Source of the DNA: HGM04593 sp045657945
Lineage (GTDB): Bacteria; Bacteroidota; Bacteroidia; Bacteroidales; Bacteroidaceae
Reading direction: 5' to 3'
DNA: 64,000 nucleotides
NCBI GenBank assembly: GCA_045657945.1
Contig: JAZOUB010000037.1
Location: 124,001 to 188,000 of the forward strand
Position 1 is the first letter of the stretch. Each line of letters opens with the position of its first letter. Below, in pieces: positions 43,283 through 50,557 of this stretch. Made by a program: the position numbers and the translations under genes. The notes below the pieces were generated by a model that saw only the letters and a list, made by a program, of their open reading frames with translations, did not search any database and was not told where the DNA came from.

Positions 43283-44209
43283 TTAATCCAATACCACAAA
43301 TTCTGTGCGGCGATTCACCTCGGGGTTGTTTACATCAAGAGGCTCGCTCGAACCCTTGCCTTCAGCCTCCAGACGGTTAATATCCACGCCACGGCTAACA
43401 AGAAAATCCACCGCTGCCTGTGCACGATCCAGAGAGAGCTTCTGGTTGAATGTTGGGTCACCATCGGCCGATGTGTGACCAACAATGCGCAATTTGATTT
43501 CGGGGTGCTTCTGCATCTCCTGAGCCAAATCGTGAAGAACGAACTTTGCATCCTCTGAAAGATTAGCTTTTCCCTTCTCGAACTGAGCTGCATTGAAATT
43601 CTTCTCAATCTCCTCAATTCTATCTACATACACAACCTTTTCAACCTCAACGACTTTCTCTACAACCTTCTCGACTTCGACTGTCTTCTCAACTTCAACT
43701 ACCTCTTTATCTTTCTTGCCAAGCGCAAAGAATGCCACCACGCCAATGAGCAACAACAAGAGGATAATCCACAACCAAAGTTTTGATTTTTTCTTCTCGG
43801 GCACTGGCGGAACATATCCGTTCAAGTATTCAAGACGGAAGCCACCCTTCTTGCCACCCTTGTCGGCTGCCTCGAACTGCGCAATCTCAATATCATACAA
43901 TTTGGCATGAGAAACCATGCGCTCGAAACTTGGTTTTGTCCACATTTTCACAACTGAGACCTTGCGGCCATCACCCATTGTGAGCAACTCATCTTCGGCC
44001 TTGAAATAACCGTCCCAATCTGCAGTTGTACCTTTTTCCTCGGCATAAATAAATATCTCTTCTGTTCCCTTATCAGGGTTCAAATCGTTGGGAAAAGACT
44101 TGCGGATGTCCTCCAATGTTGCCTGAGGATACATCACCATGTATGCATGCGCAATACCCAATGCTGTACGGTTTTGAGCCTTACCGTAAACTCTTACTTT
44201 GCTTGCCAT
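43283..44209 (-). CDS. MotB-like single-span OmpA-domain protein with cytosolic N-domain
   Basis: 308 residues from ATG 44209 (the frame extends upstream without supporting features). Residues 1-140 are a soluble domain starting SKVRVYGKAQNRTALGIAH that I do not recognise; about 150-172 is a single membrane helix (LWLWIILLLLLIGVVAFFAL) after a basic KKKSK; about 178-210 is a Val/Glu/Lys coiled-coil repeat (EVVEVEKTVEVEKVV); the C-terminal 105 residues are an OmpA/MotB peptidoglycan-binding domain (IVGHTSADGDPTFNQKLSLDRA, EAEGKGSSEP). The layout is that of an inner-membrane protein anchored to the cell wall. First gene of the island operon after the long leader. Confidence 0.8.
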   Translation of the reverse strand: MASKVRVYGKAQNRTALGIAHAYMVMYPQATLEDIRKSFPNDLNPDKGTEEIFIYAEEKGTTADWDGYFKAEDELLTMGDGRKVSVVKMWTKPSFERMVSHAKLYDIEIAQFEAADKGGKKGGFRLEYLNGYVPPVPEKKKSKLWLWIILLLLLIGVVAFFALGKKDKEVVEVEKTVEVEKVVEKVVEVEKVVYVDRIEEIEKNFNAAQFEKGKANLSEDAKFVLHDLAQEMQKHPEIKLRIVGHTSADGDPTFNQKLSLDRAQAAVDFLVSRGVDINRLEAEGKGSSEPLDVNNPEVNRRTEFVVLD

Positions 44210-44329
44210 AGTTTTGTAATGTTTATAATATTTTAAAAATTGTCCAATAATATACGGTATCACAAGTTGGGCAATATCATCCTACGCTTGGGGGAATAAA
44301 AAAGAAGCGCAGACTAATTGCTTAATCTC

Positions 44330-44487
44330 CGCTGATAGGTCCTAGGAAAACCTTGAAAAAGAGGAAAGCAACAGCCTACGCCAATACATGCCATGCATCA
44401 CATATATATACCATATATGCAAGCACAACAACATTGCGACAGGGTTTGCACTCTCTTTCCGTTAATGAATTTCCTAGGTTCATCAGC
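44330..44487 (-). repeat. Imperfect inverted repeat in the island leader
   Basis: CGCTGAT..CCTAGGAAA (from 44330) and TTTCCTAGG..ATCAGCG (to 44487) are inverted, about 120 bp apart, sharing CCTAGGAAA and CGCTGAT cores with a few mismatches between. In the minus-strand transcript it could form a long stem; alternatively it marks element ends. Confidence 0.45.
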
Positions 44488-44593
44488 GAGAATGTCAAAC
44501 ACTCGCGTGTTTCAATCAGTTATTTCAACAATGCAATATTACTAAAATAAATTAACAAAACACAAGAGTCTGTTGCTTTTTTTAAACTACATG

Positions 44594-44601
44594 CAAATAT
44601 A
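44594..44601 (-). promoter_or_regulatory. -7 promoter element of the island operon
   Basis: Minus-strand TATATTTG matches TAnnTTTG; a TTTG at 44620-44617 is only 15 bp upstream. The start would lie near 44588, giving a leader of about 380 nt to the ATG at 44209. Confidence 0.45.
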
Positions 44602-44681
44602 AAAGATTAAAAAATACAAACCTTTGTCATTTTTTGTCAGTTTGCGACAAATATTAAAAAAGCATAAAACATCCAATCAGA

Positions 44682-44712
44682 ATTTGCAAATCAAGATATT
44701 GCATTTGCAAAT
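44682..44712. promoter_or_regulatory. Twin ATTTGCAAAT palindromes, operator candidate
   Basis: Two identical 10-bp palindromes start at 44682 and 44703, 21 bp apart, two helical turns. They lie about 100 bp upstream of the predicted operon start and after the kinase gene. Confidence 0.45.
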
Positions 44713-44838
44713 ATATACGTTTCCCAATTTTTACCCCCCCCGATTTGTTAATAAATGTTAATGAATTGTTTTGGATTTTAATAAATACAGGTTGAAGCAA
44801 CGGTTCCCGGCAGCGGAGCCGAGAATGAATGTCACGCT

Positions 44839-46071
44839 TTATTCGTGATAAGGAACAAATGGCTTGCGACAAGAGAACAGACTGTCATAATGAAGAATTG
44901 CATCCACAGGCAAATCGCTTTTATAGAAAGAGGGCAACTGATTTGCCTTATCCCACAGCCGAGCCTGAGCTTTATTCAACAACTGCATATAACGGTCTGT
45001 AACAATCGAAGAGATTTCCGGGTCGGCAATAGAAGATATATTCGCCTCATTATATTCACCCATCATCTCATAAAAAGAGAGAATGTTATTGTTGGCAAAT
45101 TCAAAATATGTGGCATTGGAAACAGAATCGTCCACACACCCGTATATTGCAGCCACATCATTTTCAACACTTGTAAGCAGAGAGTCGCGCACAACAACCC
45201 GTTGCTCGGCGACAGCCTTTTGACGGCTTATCTCACGCGCGTTCCTGACACTTGAATGGTAGGCACTCAACAACGGCAGCAACAACAGCAACGCAGTGAC
45301 AACTGTTGCAAAAATCTTCAAAGGGCGGTTGCGGTGTCTGAATGCGGCAAGCAGCTGCTCGGCATTGGCATAGCGTTTCTCTCTTTGGGCTGACAGGCAA
45401 CGCCCTGCTATGCGCATATAACGGTTACCGAAAAGTTCCATCATTATCACACCCAACGAATAGATATCACTGCGCGCATCAATATCCTTTTCCTGCATGA
45501 GCAGTTCGGGCGAGGCGTATGTCGGCGTGCATCCCAATGTGCGCGCAAGGAAATGTGCATCATCATTGGCAAGACCAAAGTCAATGATGCGCACATCATT
45601 GTCGGCACGCGTAATCAAAATGTTTTCGGGTTTAATATCATTGTGCACAATACCGCTGCGGTGTATATATGCCACAGCCTGCAGCAGTTGCTCAAACACC
45701 CTGCGACGCATTGCCATCGAGGGGTTCTCGGCAAGAAAAGCACTCAACGGGCGCCCGTTGACATACTCCATGACAATACCCGGCCCCACAACCGTGGACT
45801 CCTCAAAAGTGAACACATTCGCCACATGGGGATGCTGTCGACCGATAGAGAGTTCATATTCGCGCCTGAGCATTGCAAGCGACTGCCCGGACTTTTCCCT
45901 TGGGGTCTTAATGATGAAGTATTTACCGGCTTTGCGGACACGGTAGAGCACTGCCTGCGAGGTTGTAGCATATACCTCGGGCATCGAATAGCCTGCCGAG
46001 GTATCCACTTCCTCGCAGGCAGGACTGAATATTTCACTGCTGCCGCTAATCAAATTGACAAATAAAGACAA
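44839..46071 (-). CDS. Membrane Ser/Thr protein kinase (Hanks type)
   Basis: About 410 residues. Kinase domain about 33-230: YFIIKTP (invariant lysine), HNDIKPENIL (HND replaces HRD), IIDFGLA for DFG, and a PE motif in TYASPELLM followed by DIYSLGVIMMELFG. A membrane helix at about 254-274 (IFATVVTALLLLLPLLSAY) is followed by a periplasmic part with no PASTA or similar repeat. It should transduce a cell-envelope signal. The first ATG is 45984 within the kinase edge; a TTG at 46071 gives a complete N-terminus with the short leader from the promoter, so that start is chosen. It is divergent from 46139-46735. Confidence 0.82.
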   Translation of the reverse strand: MSLFVNLISGSSEIFSPACEEVDTSAGYSMPEVYATTSQAVLYRVRKAGKYFIIKTPREKSGQSLAMLRREYELSIGRQHPHVANVFTFEESTVVGPGIVMEYVNGRPLSAFLAENPSMAMRRRVFEQLLQAVAYIHRSGIVHNDIKPENILITRADNDVRIIDFGLANDDAHFLARTLGCTPTYASPELLMQEKDIDARSDIYSLGVIMMELFGNRYMRIAGRCLSAQREKRYANAEQLLAAFRHRNRPLKIFATVVTALLLLLPLLSAYHSSVRNAREISRQKAVAEQRVVVRDSLLTSVENDVAAIYGCVDDSVSNATYFEFANNNILSFYEMMGEYNEANISSIADPEISSIVTDRYMQLLNKAQARLWDKANQLPSFYKSDLPVDAILHYDSLFSCRKPFVPYHE

Positions 46072-46091
46072 ACGCCGGTACTATTTTTTTT

Positions 46092-46122
46092 CAAATATAA
46101 GCACTATTTTTGTGATTACAAT
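46092..46122 (-). promoter_or_regulatory. Kinase promoter
   Basis: Minus-strand TATATTTG (46099-46092), with a near -33 ATTG at 46122-46119 at a 19-bp spacing. It is back-to-back with the plus-strand promoter at 46105-46112. Confidence 0.5.
46105..46112 (+). promoter_or_regulatory. -7 box of the regulator-like gene
   Basis: TATTTTTG matches TAnnTTTG and lies 27 bp before the ATG at 46139; the upstream region is only a T-run at 46084-46091 where a -33 would be. Confidence 0.5.
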
Positions 46123-46138
46123 CAGTACAAAGCAAAAT

Positions 46139-46735
46139 ATGAGCATAGACATAGATTCACCGCAACTTGCGGCACTACGCGAGGAGATAGAGGAGTTGGT
46201 TGGAAAGATGTACTCGCACTCGAACTTCACACACCTTTCGGGACTCATCGGCTACAAGTGCAAGGAGCACATCTCCGTGACCACACTCGAGCGCATCTGG
46301 GGTTACTCCACCCGCAATGCAAGCAAGATTTCAATAAGGACGCTTGATGTTATTGCAAGATTTGTGGATCATGCCGACTGGGAGACATACTGCAAGTACT
46401 TACACGAAAAGTTGCAAAAATGTTCTGAATTATTCCATACTGCCGATGCCATAAACAGTTGTAACCTCGCTACCGGTACAAAGGTGCGCATTGCTTGGCA
46501 GCCCGACAGGGTTTGCGAAGTGGAATACCTTGGCAACAACCGCTATGTTGCCGTGAAGTGCGAGAACTCAAGCATGAAACCGGGCGACACATTCACCTGC
46601 CTGATGATACAGAAAGGACGCGAACTCTACATGGAGAACTTTACACGCTATGGCAAAGAGCCTGCCGGCGAATGTTATGTAGTGGGACAAATAAGCGGCC
46701 TCACCAGCGCCGAAATCATAAAGGATCAGCCGTAA
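46139..46735 (+). CDS. Regulator-like protein divergent from the kinase
   Basis: 198 residues from ATG 46139. The N-terminal half looks like a helical, perhaps winged-helix domain (LERIWGYSTRNASKISIRTLDVIARFVDHADWETY resembles Bacteroidales proteins with a lambda-repressor-like fold). The second half (about 100-198) is beta-rich (GTKVRIAWQPDRVCEVEYLG). It has no catalytic motif. Its position opposite the Ser/Thr kinase with overlapping promoters suggests that it regulates or reports on the kinase, perhaps as a substrate. The last 10 bp overlap the convergent dusB gene. Confidence 0.55.
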   Translation: MSIDIDSPQLAALREEIEELVGKMYSHSNFTHLSGLIGYKCKEHISVTTLERIWGYSTRNASKISIRTLDVIARFVDHADWETYCKYLHEKLQKCSELFHTADAINSCNLATGTKVRIAWQPDRVCEVEYLGNNRYVAVKCENSSMKPGDTFTCLMIQKGRELYMENFTRYGKEPAGECYVVGQISGLTSAEIIKDQP

Positions 46736-47706
46736 ATCTCTACAATCCTGTCAAGTATCGACATCAGCTCGTCCATCTTCTCGCAACGGAGCATCTCAAT
46801 GCGCAGTGGGCGGAAATCGTTGAGTCCCTTGAGTAGTGGAGTTGCTGCAAGATGACGGCGCACATGCAGGATTCCTGGGCGCTCGCCAAGCCACTCTACA
46901 CTGTCCCTTACCTGCTCACGCAGGATATCCATACACTCGGTGAATGTAAATGGCACTGCTGGCTCGCCATGCTCGAGATAGTGTTTCACATCACGGAAAA
47001 TCCATGGCTGACCGAAGCTTGCACGACCAATCATCACCGCATCCACACCATACTTGTCAAAACACTCCTTGGCACGCTCGGGAGTCTTCACGTCACCGTT
47101 GCCAATGATGGGGATGTGCATTCGGGGGTTCTCCTTTATCTTGCCTATGAGTGTCCAGTCGGCATCGCCGGTGTACATCTGCGCTCGTGTGCGGCCATGC
47201 ACAGTGAGGGCGGCTATACCACAATCCTGCAGACGCTCGGCAAGTTCCACAATACATTTGCTGTTCTCGTCCCAGCCAAGACGTGTCTTCACGGTAACAG
47301 GGATGTTCACCGCATCCACCACAGCTTTTGTAATCTCAAGCAGTTTAGGGATGTTCTGCAACATGCCGGCACCGCATCCCTTGCGCGCCACCTTCTTGAC
47401 AGGACAGCCAAAGTTGATATCAAGGATATCGGGCTTTGCAAGTTCAACGCGCTTGGCAGCCTCGACCATAGGCTCCACCTCGTTGCCGTATATCTGTATC
47501 GCAACCGGGCGTTCCTTGTCATATACCTGCAACTTGCGCACCGTGCTGTTCACATCGCGTATGAGAGCATCGCTCGACACGAACTCGGTATATACCATAT
47601 CAACCCCGAACCTCTTGCACAGCAAGCGGAACGCAGCGTCAGTCACATCCTCCATTGGAGCAAGAAAGATGGGATATTTCCCGAATTCAATATTGGCAAT
47701 CTTCAT
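46726..47706 (-). CDS. dusB: tRNA-dihydrouridine synthase
   Basis: 326 residues. FMN-dependent reduction of uridines in tRNA. The TIM-barrel family marks are APMEDVTDAAFRLLCKRFG at the N-terminus, NFGCPVKKVARKGCGAGML with the catalytic cysteine, and VHGRTRAQMYTGDADW. The 3' end overlaps the convergent regulator-like gene by 10 bp. It is driven by the minus-strand half of the palindromic divergent promoter at 47728-47773. Dus type (B versus A/C) is by best visual match only. Confidence 0.92.
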   Translation of the reverse strand: MKIANIEFGKYPIFLAPMEDVTDAAFRLLCKRFGVDMVYTEFVSSDALIRDVNSTVRKLQVYDKERPVAIQIYGNEVEPMVEAAKRVELAKPDILDINFGCPVKKVARKGCGAGMLQNIPKLLEITKAVVDAVNIPVTVKTRLGWDENSKCIVELAERLQDCGIAALTVHGRTRAQMYTGDADWTLIGKIKENPRMHIPIIGNGDVKTPERAKECFDKYGVDAVMIGRASFGQPWIFRDVKHYLEHGEPAVPFTFTECMDILREQVRDSVEWLGERPGILHVRRHLAATPLLKGLNDFRPLRIEMLRCEKMDELMSILDRIVEIYG

Positions 47707-47727
47707 TGTCTAATAATCTGCTATGAG

Positions 47728-47773
47728 TTTGTTATTTCCTTGCAAAGATATATCTTTGTAGGCAAATTACAAA
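47728..47773. promoter_or_regulatory. Palindromic divergent promoter pair of dusB and the U32 gene
   Basis: TATCTTTG (47751-47758) with TTTG at 47728-47731 (19-bp spacer) reads plus; its exact mirror CAAAGATA (47743-47750) with CAAA at 47770-47773 (19-bp spacer) reads minus. The two -7 boxes form a 16-bp palindrome, CAAAGATATATCTTTG. Confidence 0.75.
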
Positions 47774-47779
47774 CAATCC

Positions 47780-49042
47780 ATGAACTACAAGAGAAGCGAT
47801 TTTGAGATAATGGCACCTGTGGGTTCGCGCGAGAGCCTCGCTGCAGCCATTCAGGCAGGAGCAAACTCAATCTATTTTGGTATTGAGCACCTTAACATGC
47901 GCGCCCACTCGGCAAGCGCATTCTCAATAAATGACCTGCGCGAGATTGCACAGATATGCGATGAGCACGGCATAAAGAGCTACCTCACGGTGAACACCAT
48001 CATCTATGAGGATGACCTTGCAATGATGTACCAGATTATTGATGCTGCCAAGGAGAGCGGCATCTCGGCTGTCATTGCAGCCGATGTGGCAGTGATGCAG
48101 TACTGTAACCGCGTCGGCGTTGAGGTACACCTCTCTACACAGCTCAACATAAGCAACAGCGAAGCAATGAAATTCTATGCACAGTTTGCCGATGTCGTAG
48201 TGCTTGCACGCGAGCTGAAGATGGAGCAGGTTGCAGCAATACACAAGGTAATTATTGACGAGGACATACGCGGCCCCAAGGGCGAGCTGCTACGCATAGA
48301 GATGTTCTGCCACGGAGCATTGTGCATGGCAATCTCGGGCAAGTGCTACATGTCGCTTCACCAGCTCGGCCGCAGCGCCAACCGTGGCGAGTGCATGCAG
48401 GTGTGCCGCCGTGGCTACATTGTAAAGGACCGCGAGAGCGACATTGAACTGGAGGTTGACAACAAATACATCATGTCACCCAAGGATCTCAAGACCATAC
48501 GCTTCATTGACCGCATGATTGAGAGCGGCGTGCGCGTGTTCAAGATAGAAGGCCGCGCCCGTGGCCCCGAATATGTGCAGACTGTTGCCGGCTGCTACAA
48601 CGAGGCACTTGAGGCCTACCTCGCCGGCGAACTCACCGAGGAGAAGAAGGACACTTGGGACGAACGCCTGGCAACCGTGTTCAACCGCGGATTCTGGGAC
48701 GGCTACTACCAGGGACAGAAGCTTGGCGAGTGGAGCAACATCTACGGTTCACAGGCAACCGAGCGCAAGGTATATATCGGAAAGGCCATGAAACACTTCT
48801 CAAAGCTTGGCGTGGGCGAGTTCCTCATTGAGGCAGGCACCATTGATGCAGGCGAGAAGATTCTCATCACCGGCCCAACAACCGGTGCCGTATATCTGGA
48901 GCTTGAAGACCCGCGCGTGAACCTTGAACCGGTAGAAAAGGTGAACAAGGGCGACAGAGTCTCGTTCAAGGTACCCTGCAAGGTGCGCCCAAGCGACAAG
49001 CTCTACAAGATTGTAAAGACCGAGCACGGTTGCTGCGATTGA
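47780..49042 (+). CDS. U32-family peptidase/tRNA hydroxylation protein
   Basis: 420 residues. The U32 signature EMFCHGALCMAISGKCYMS is at about 172-190 and its cysteines are conserved; N-terminal FEIMAPVGSRESLAAAIQAGANSIYFG is typical. U32 proteins include TrhP/YegQ (5-hydroxyuridine in tRNA position 34) and RlhA (23S C2501 hydroxylation); this length and an added C-terminal beta domain fit TrhP better. Peptidase activity is historical. Transcribed divergently from dusB, another tRNA-modification gene, by overlapping promoters. Confidence 0.88.
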   Translation: MNYKRSDFEIMAPVGSRESLAAAIQAGANSIYFGIEHLNMRAHSASAFSINDLREIAQICDEHGIKSYLTVNTIIYEDDLAMMYQIIDAAKESGISAVIAADVAVMQYCNRVGVEVHLSTQLNISNSEAMKFYAQFADVVVLARELKMEQVAAIHKVIIDEDIRGPKGELLRIEMFCHGALCMAISGKCYMSLHQLGRSANRGECMQVCRRGYIVKDRESDIELEVDNKYIMSPKDLKTIRFIDRMIESGVRVFKIEGRARGPEYVQTVAGCYNEALEAYLAGELTEEKKDTWDERLATVFNRGFWDGYYQGQKLGEWSNIYGSQATERKVYIGKAMKHFSKLGVGEFLIEAGTIDAGEKILITGPTTGAVYLELEDPRVNLEPVEKVNKGDRVSFKVPCKVRPSDKLYKIVKTEHGCCD

Positions 49043-49045
49043 ATT

Positions 49046-49093
49046 GATACAAAAAAATACGCTGAAGCGCACTTCAGCGTATTTTTTTGTATC
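49046..49093. terminator. Bidirectional terminator after the U32 gene and sufE
   Basis: Perfect 22-bp arms (49046-49067 and 49072-49093) around CGCA; the right arm overlaps the last base pair of the sufE stop codon. Confidence 0.9.
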
Positions 49094-49514
49094 ATCCTCT
49101 AGTTTTGAATGCCAATGCATATAACTTCATCTGCCTTATCATTGCCAGAAGACCGTTGCTGCGTGTGGGGGAGAGATGCTCTTTCAGGCCTATTGCCTCG
49201 ACAAAGCGCGGCTCGGTGTTGAGTATCTCATCGGGGGTACGACCGGAATATACCTTTATCAGCAACGAGACAATACCCTTGACAATCATGGCATCACTCT
49301 CGGCACGGAAATGAACCTTGCCGTCAACATAATCGGCCTGCAGCCATACGCGGCTCTGACAGCCCTCTATGAGGTTATTGTCGGTCTTGTACTCGGCCGG
49401 CAGTGGTTCCTGTTCGCTGCCAAGGTCAATGAGCAGCTGGTAGCGGTCGAGCCAGTCATCAAAATCGCTGAACTCGGCGATAATCTCGTCCTGTGCTTCC
49501 TGGATTGTTGCCAT
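49092..49514 (-). CDS. sufE: SufE-family sulfur acceptor
   Basis: 140 residues. It accepts persulfide sulfur from the SufS cysteine desulfurase for Fe-S assembly. The active-site cysteine is in NLIEGCQSRVWL (about residue 50) and the C-terminal RSNGLLAMIRQMKLYA is typical. Its ATG shares a base with the stop of the upstream M28 peptidase gene (TAATG at 49514), so it is coupled to it. No sufS is nearby. Confidence 0.9.
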   Translation of the reverse strand: MATIQEAQDEIIAEFSDFDDWLDRYQLLIDLGSEQEPLPAEYKTDNNLIEGCQSRVWLQADYVDGKVHFRAESDAMIVKGIVSLLIKVYSGRTPDEILNTEPRFVEAIGLKEHLSPTRSNGLLAMIRQMKLYALAFKTRG

Positions 49515-50554
49515 TATTTCTCGCTATAAATTACATATAACACTGTCTGCCCCACAGCCTTAAGGGTCTCCTTGTCTATCCAGTCCATATCGTCCTTCAT
49601 GGTGTGATGATAGGGGCCGAAACCATTGGGGCTTTCGGGATCATAGTTTATGATATCGATGCAGGGAATGCCTGCGGTCTTGTTCACATACAGATGGTCA
49701 TCGGTGATGTAACCGCCCTCCTTGTCAACGAAATAGTTTGAGTAGCCTGCATTCTTGGCATGTTTCCACACCTTGCGCACAACCGCAGGGGCGTAGTGCG
49801 ACGAGTATCCCTCTTGACGGAACTGCGAAGAGGGTGCGCCTACAATATCAAGCAGTATGCCATATTTGGGGCTGTAGGCAAACTCGTGAAGGTTACGTGA
49901 CCAATATTGCGAACCCAAAGCCCATGAGTTGCTCACTGATGCGTATTTCTCGACATCGTTCTCGTGTAGGCCGTAATCCTCGGCATCGAAGAGTATAATA
50001 TCAACGCCAACGGTTGTGGGGACAGCCGCAAGCTGACGCGCAATCTCAAGCAACACACCAACACCGCTGCCACCGTCATTGGCACCCGGAAGGGGCTTGT
50101 AGTGGTTGGCTTTATTGGGGTCGGAGTCGGCCCAGGGGCGTGTATCCCAATGTGCGCAGAGCATCACGCGTTTATCCTTCTCGGGCTGGAAACGGGCAAT
50201 GATGTTGCGCGACTTGAGGAGGTCACCGTTGTAGGCCTTGAGATCGACATCCTGTGTAATGACGTCGGCGCCGTATGAACGCAGTTTGTCAACAAGATAA
50301 TTGCCACAGTTGCGGTGAGTTGCGGTACCGGGGACACGGGGGCCAAAGGCCACCTGGCGTGCCACGAAACTGTATGCGCTGTCGGCGTCGAACAGGGGCA
50401 CGATTGCAAGCGTTTCAACCGTCTGCGACGCACCACCCTGCTGCGATGATGACTCGCCGGAGGGTTTTGCCGCGACTGCTGTATCAATCCTTGAATTGCC
50501 ACCACAGCCAATGAGAAGAAAAGCCAGTAGCAATGCGAATGCCTTGTGTAACAT
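49514..50554 (-). CDS. M28-family peptidase/glutaminyl-cyclase-like lipoprotein
   Basis: 346 residues. Signal MLHKAFALLLAFLLIGC places a lipobox cysteine at 17, then a low-complexity linker to about 45. The M28 fold is indicated by the zinc-site region CAHWDTRPWAD, PGANDGGSGVG, and DAEDYG, with KEGGYITDDHLYV near the end. Such proteins are aminopeptidases or glutaminyl cyclases at the periplasmic face. In a chain with cysS (4 bp upstream) and sufE (overlap). Confidence 0.88.
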   Translation of the reverse strand: MLHKAFALLLAFLLIGCGGNSRIDTAVAAKPSGESSSQQGGASQTVETLAIVPLFDADSAYSFVARQVAFGPRVPGTATHRNCGNYLVDKLRSYGADVITQDVDLKAYNGDLLKSRNIIARFQPEKDKRVMLCAHWDTRPWADSDPNKANHYKPLPGANDGGSGVGVLLEIARQLAAVPTTVGVDIILFDAEDYGLHENDVEKYASVSNSWALGSQYWSRNLHEFAYSPKYGILLDIVGAPSSQFRQEGYSSHYAPAVVRKVWKHAKNAGYSNYFVDKEGGYITDDHLYVNKTAGIPCIDIINYDPESPNGFGPYHHTMKDDMDWIDKETLKAVGQTVLYVIYSEK

Positions 50555-50557
50555 GGT

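Larger units (their letters stand above)
44210..44838. other. Gene-free leader/regulatory region of the island
   Basis: 629 bp without a supported gene. It holds a long leader with an imperfect inverted repeat (44330-44348 and 44470-44487), a -7 box at 44594-44601, two ATTTGCAAAT palindromes at 44682 and 44703, and a run of eight C at 44734-44741. Small frames on either strand lack codon or motif support. Confidence 0.6.

Noticed and set aside
44353..44550. Plus-strand frame of 65 codons in the island leader
   Set aside because: Unusual composition, no ribosome-binding site and it covers the inverted repeat; more likely noncoding leader.
44734..44741. Run of eight C as a phase-variation tract
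   Set aside because: It lies between genes with no promoter box close by at a length-sensitive spacing; slippage cannot be inferred from one sequence.
44654..44872. Minus-strand frame of 72 codons after the kinase
   Set aside because: It begins inside the end of the kinase gene in another frame and has no motif.
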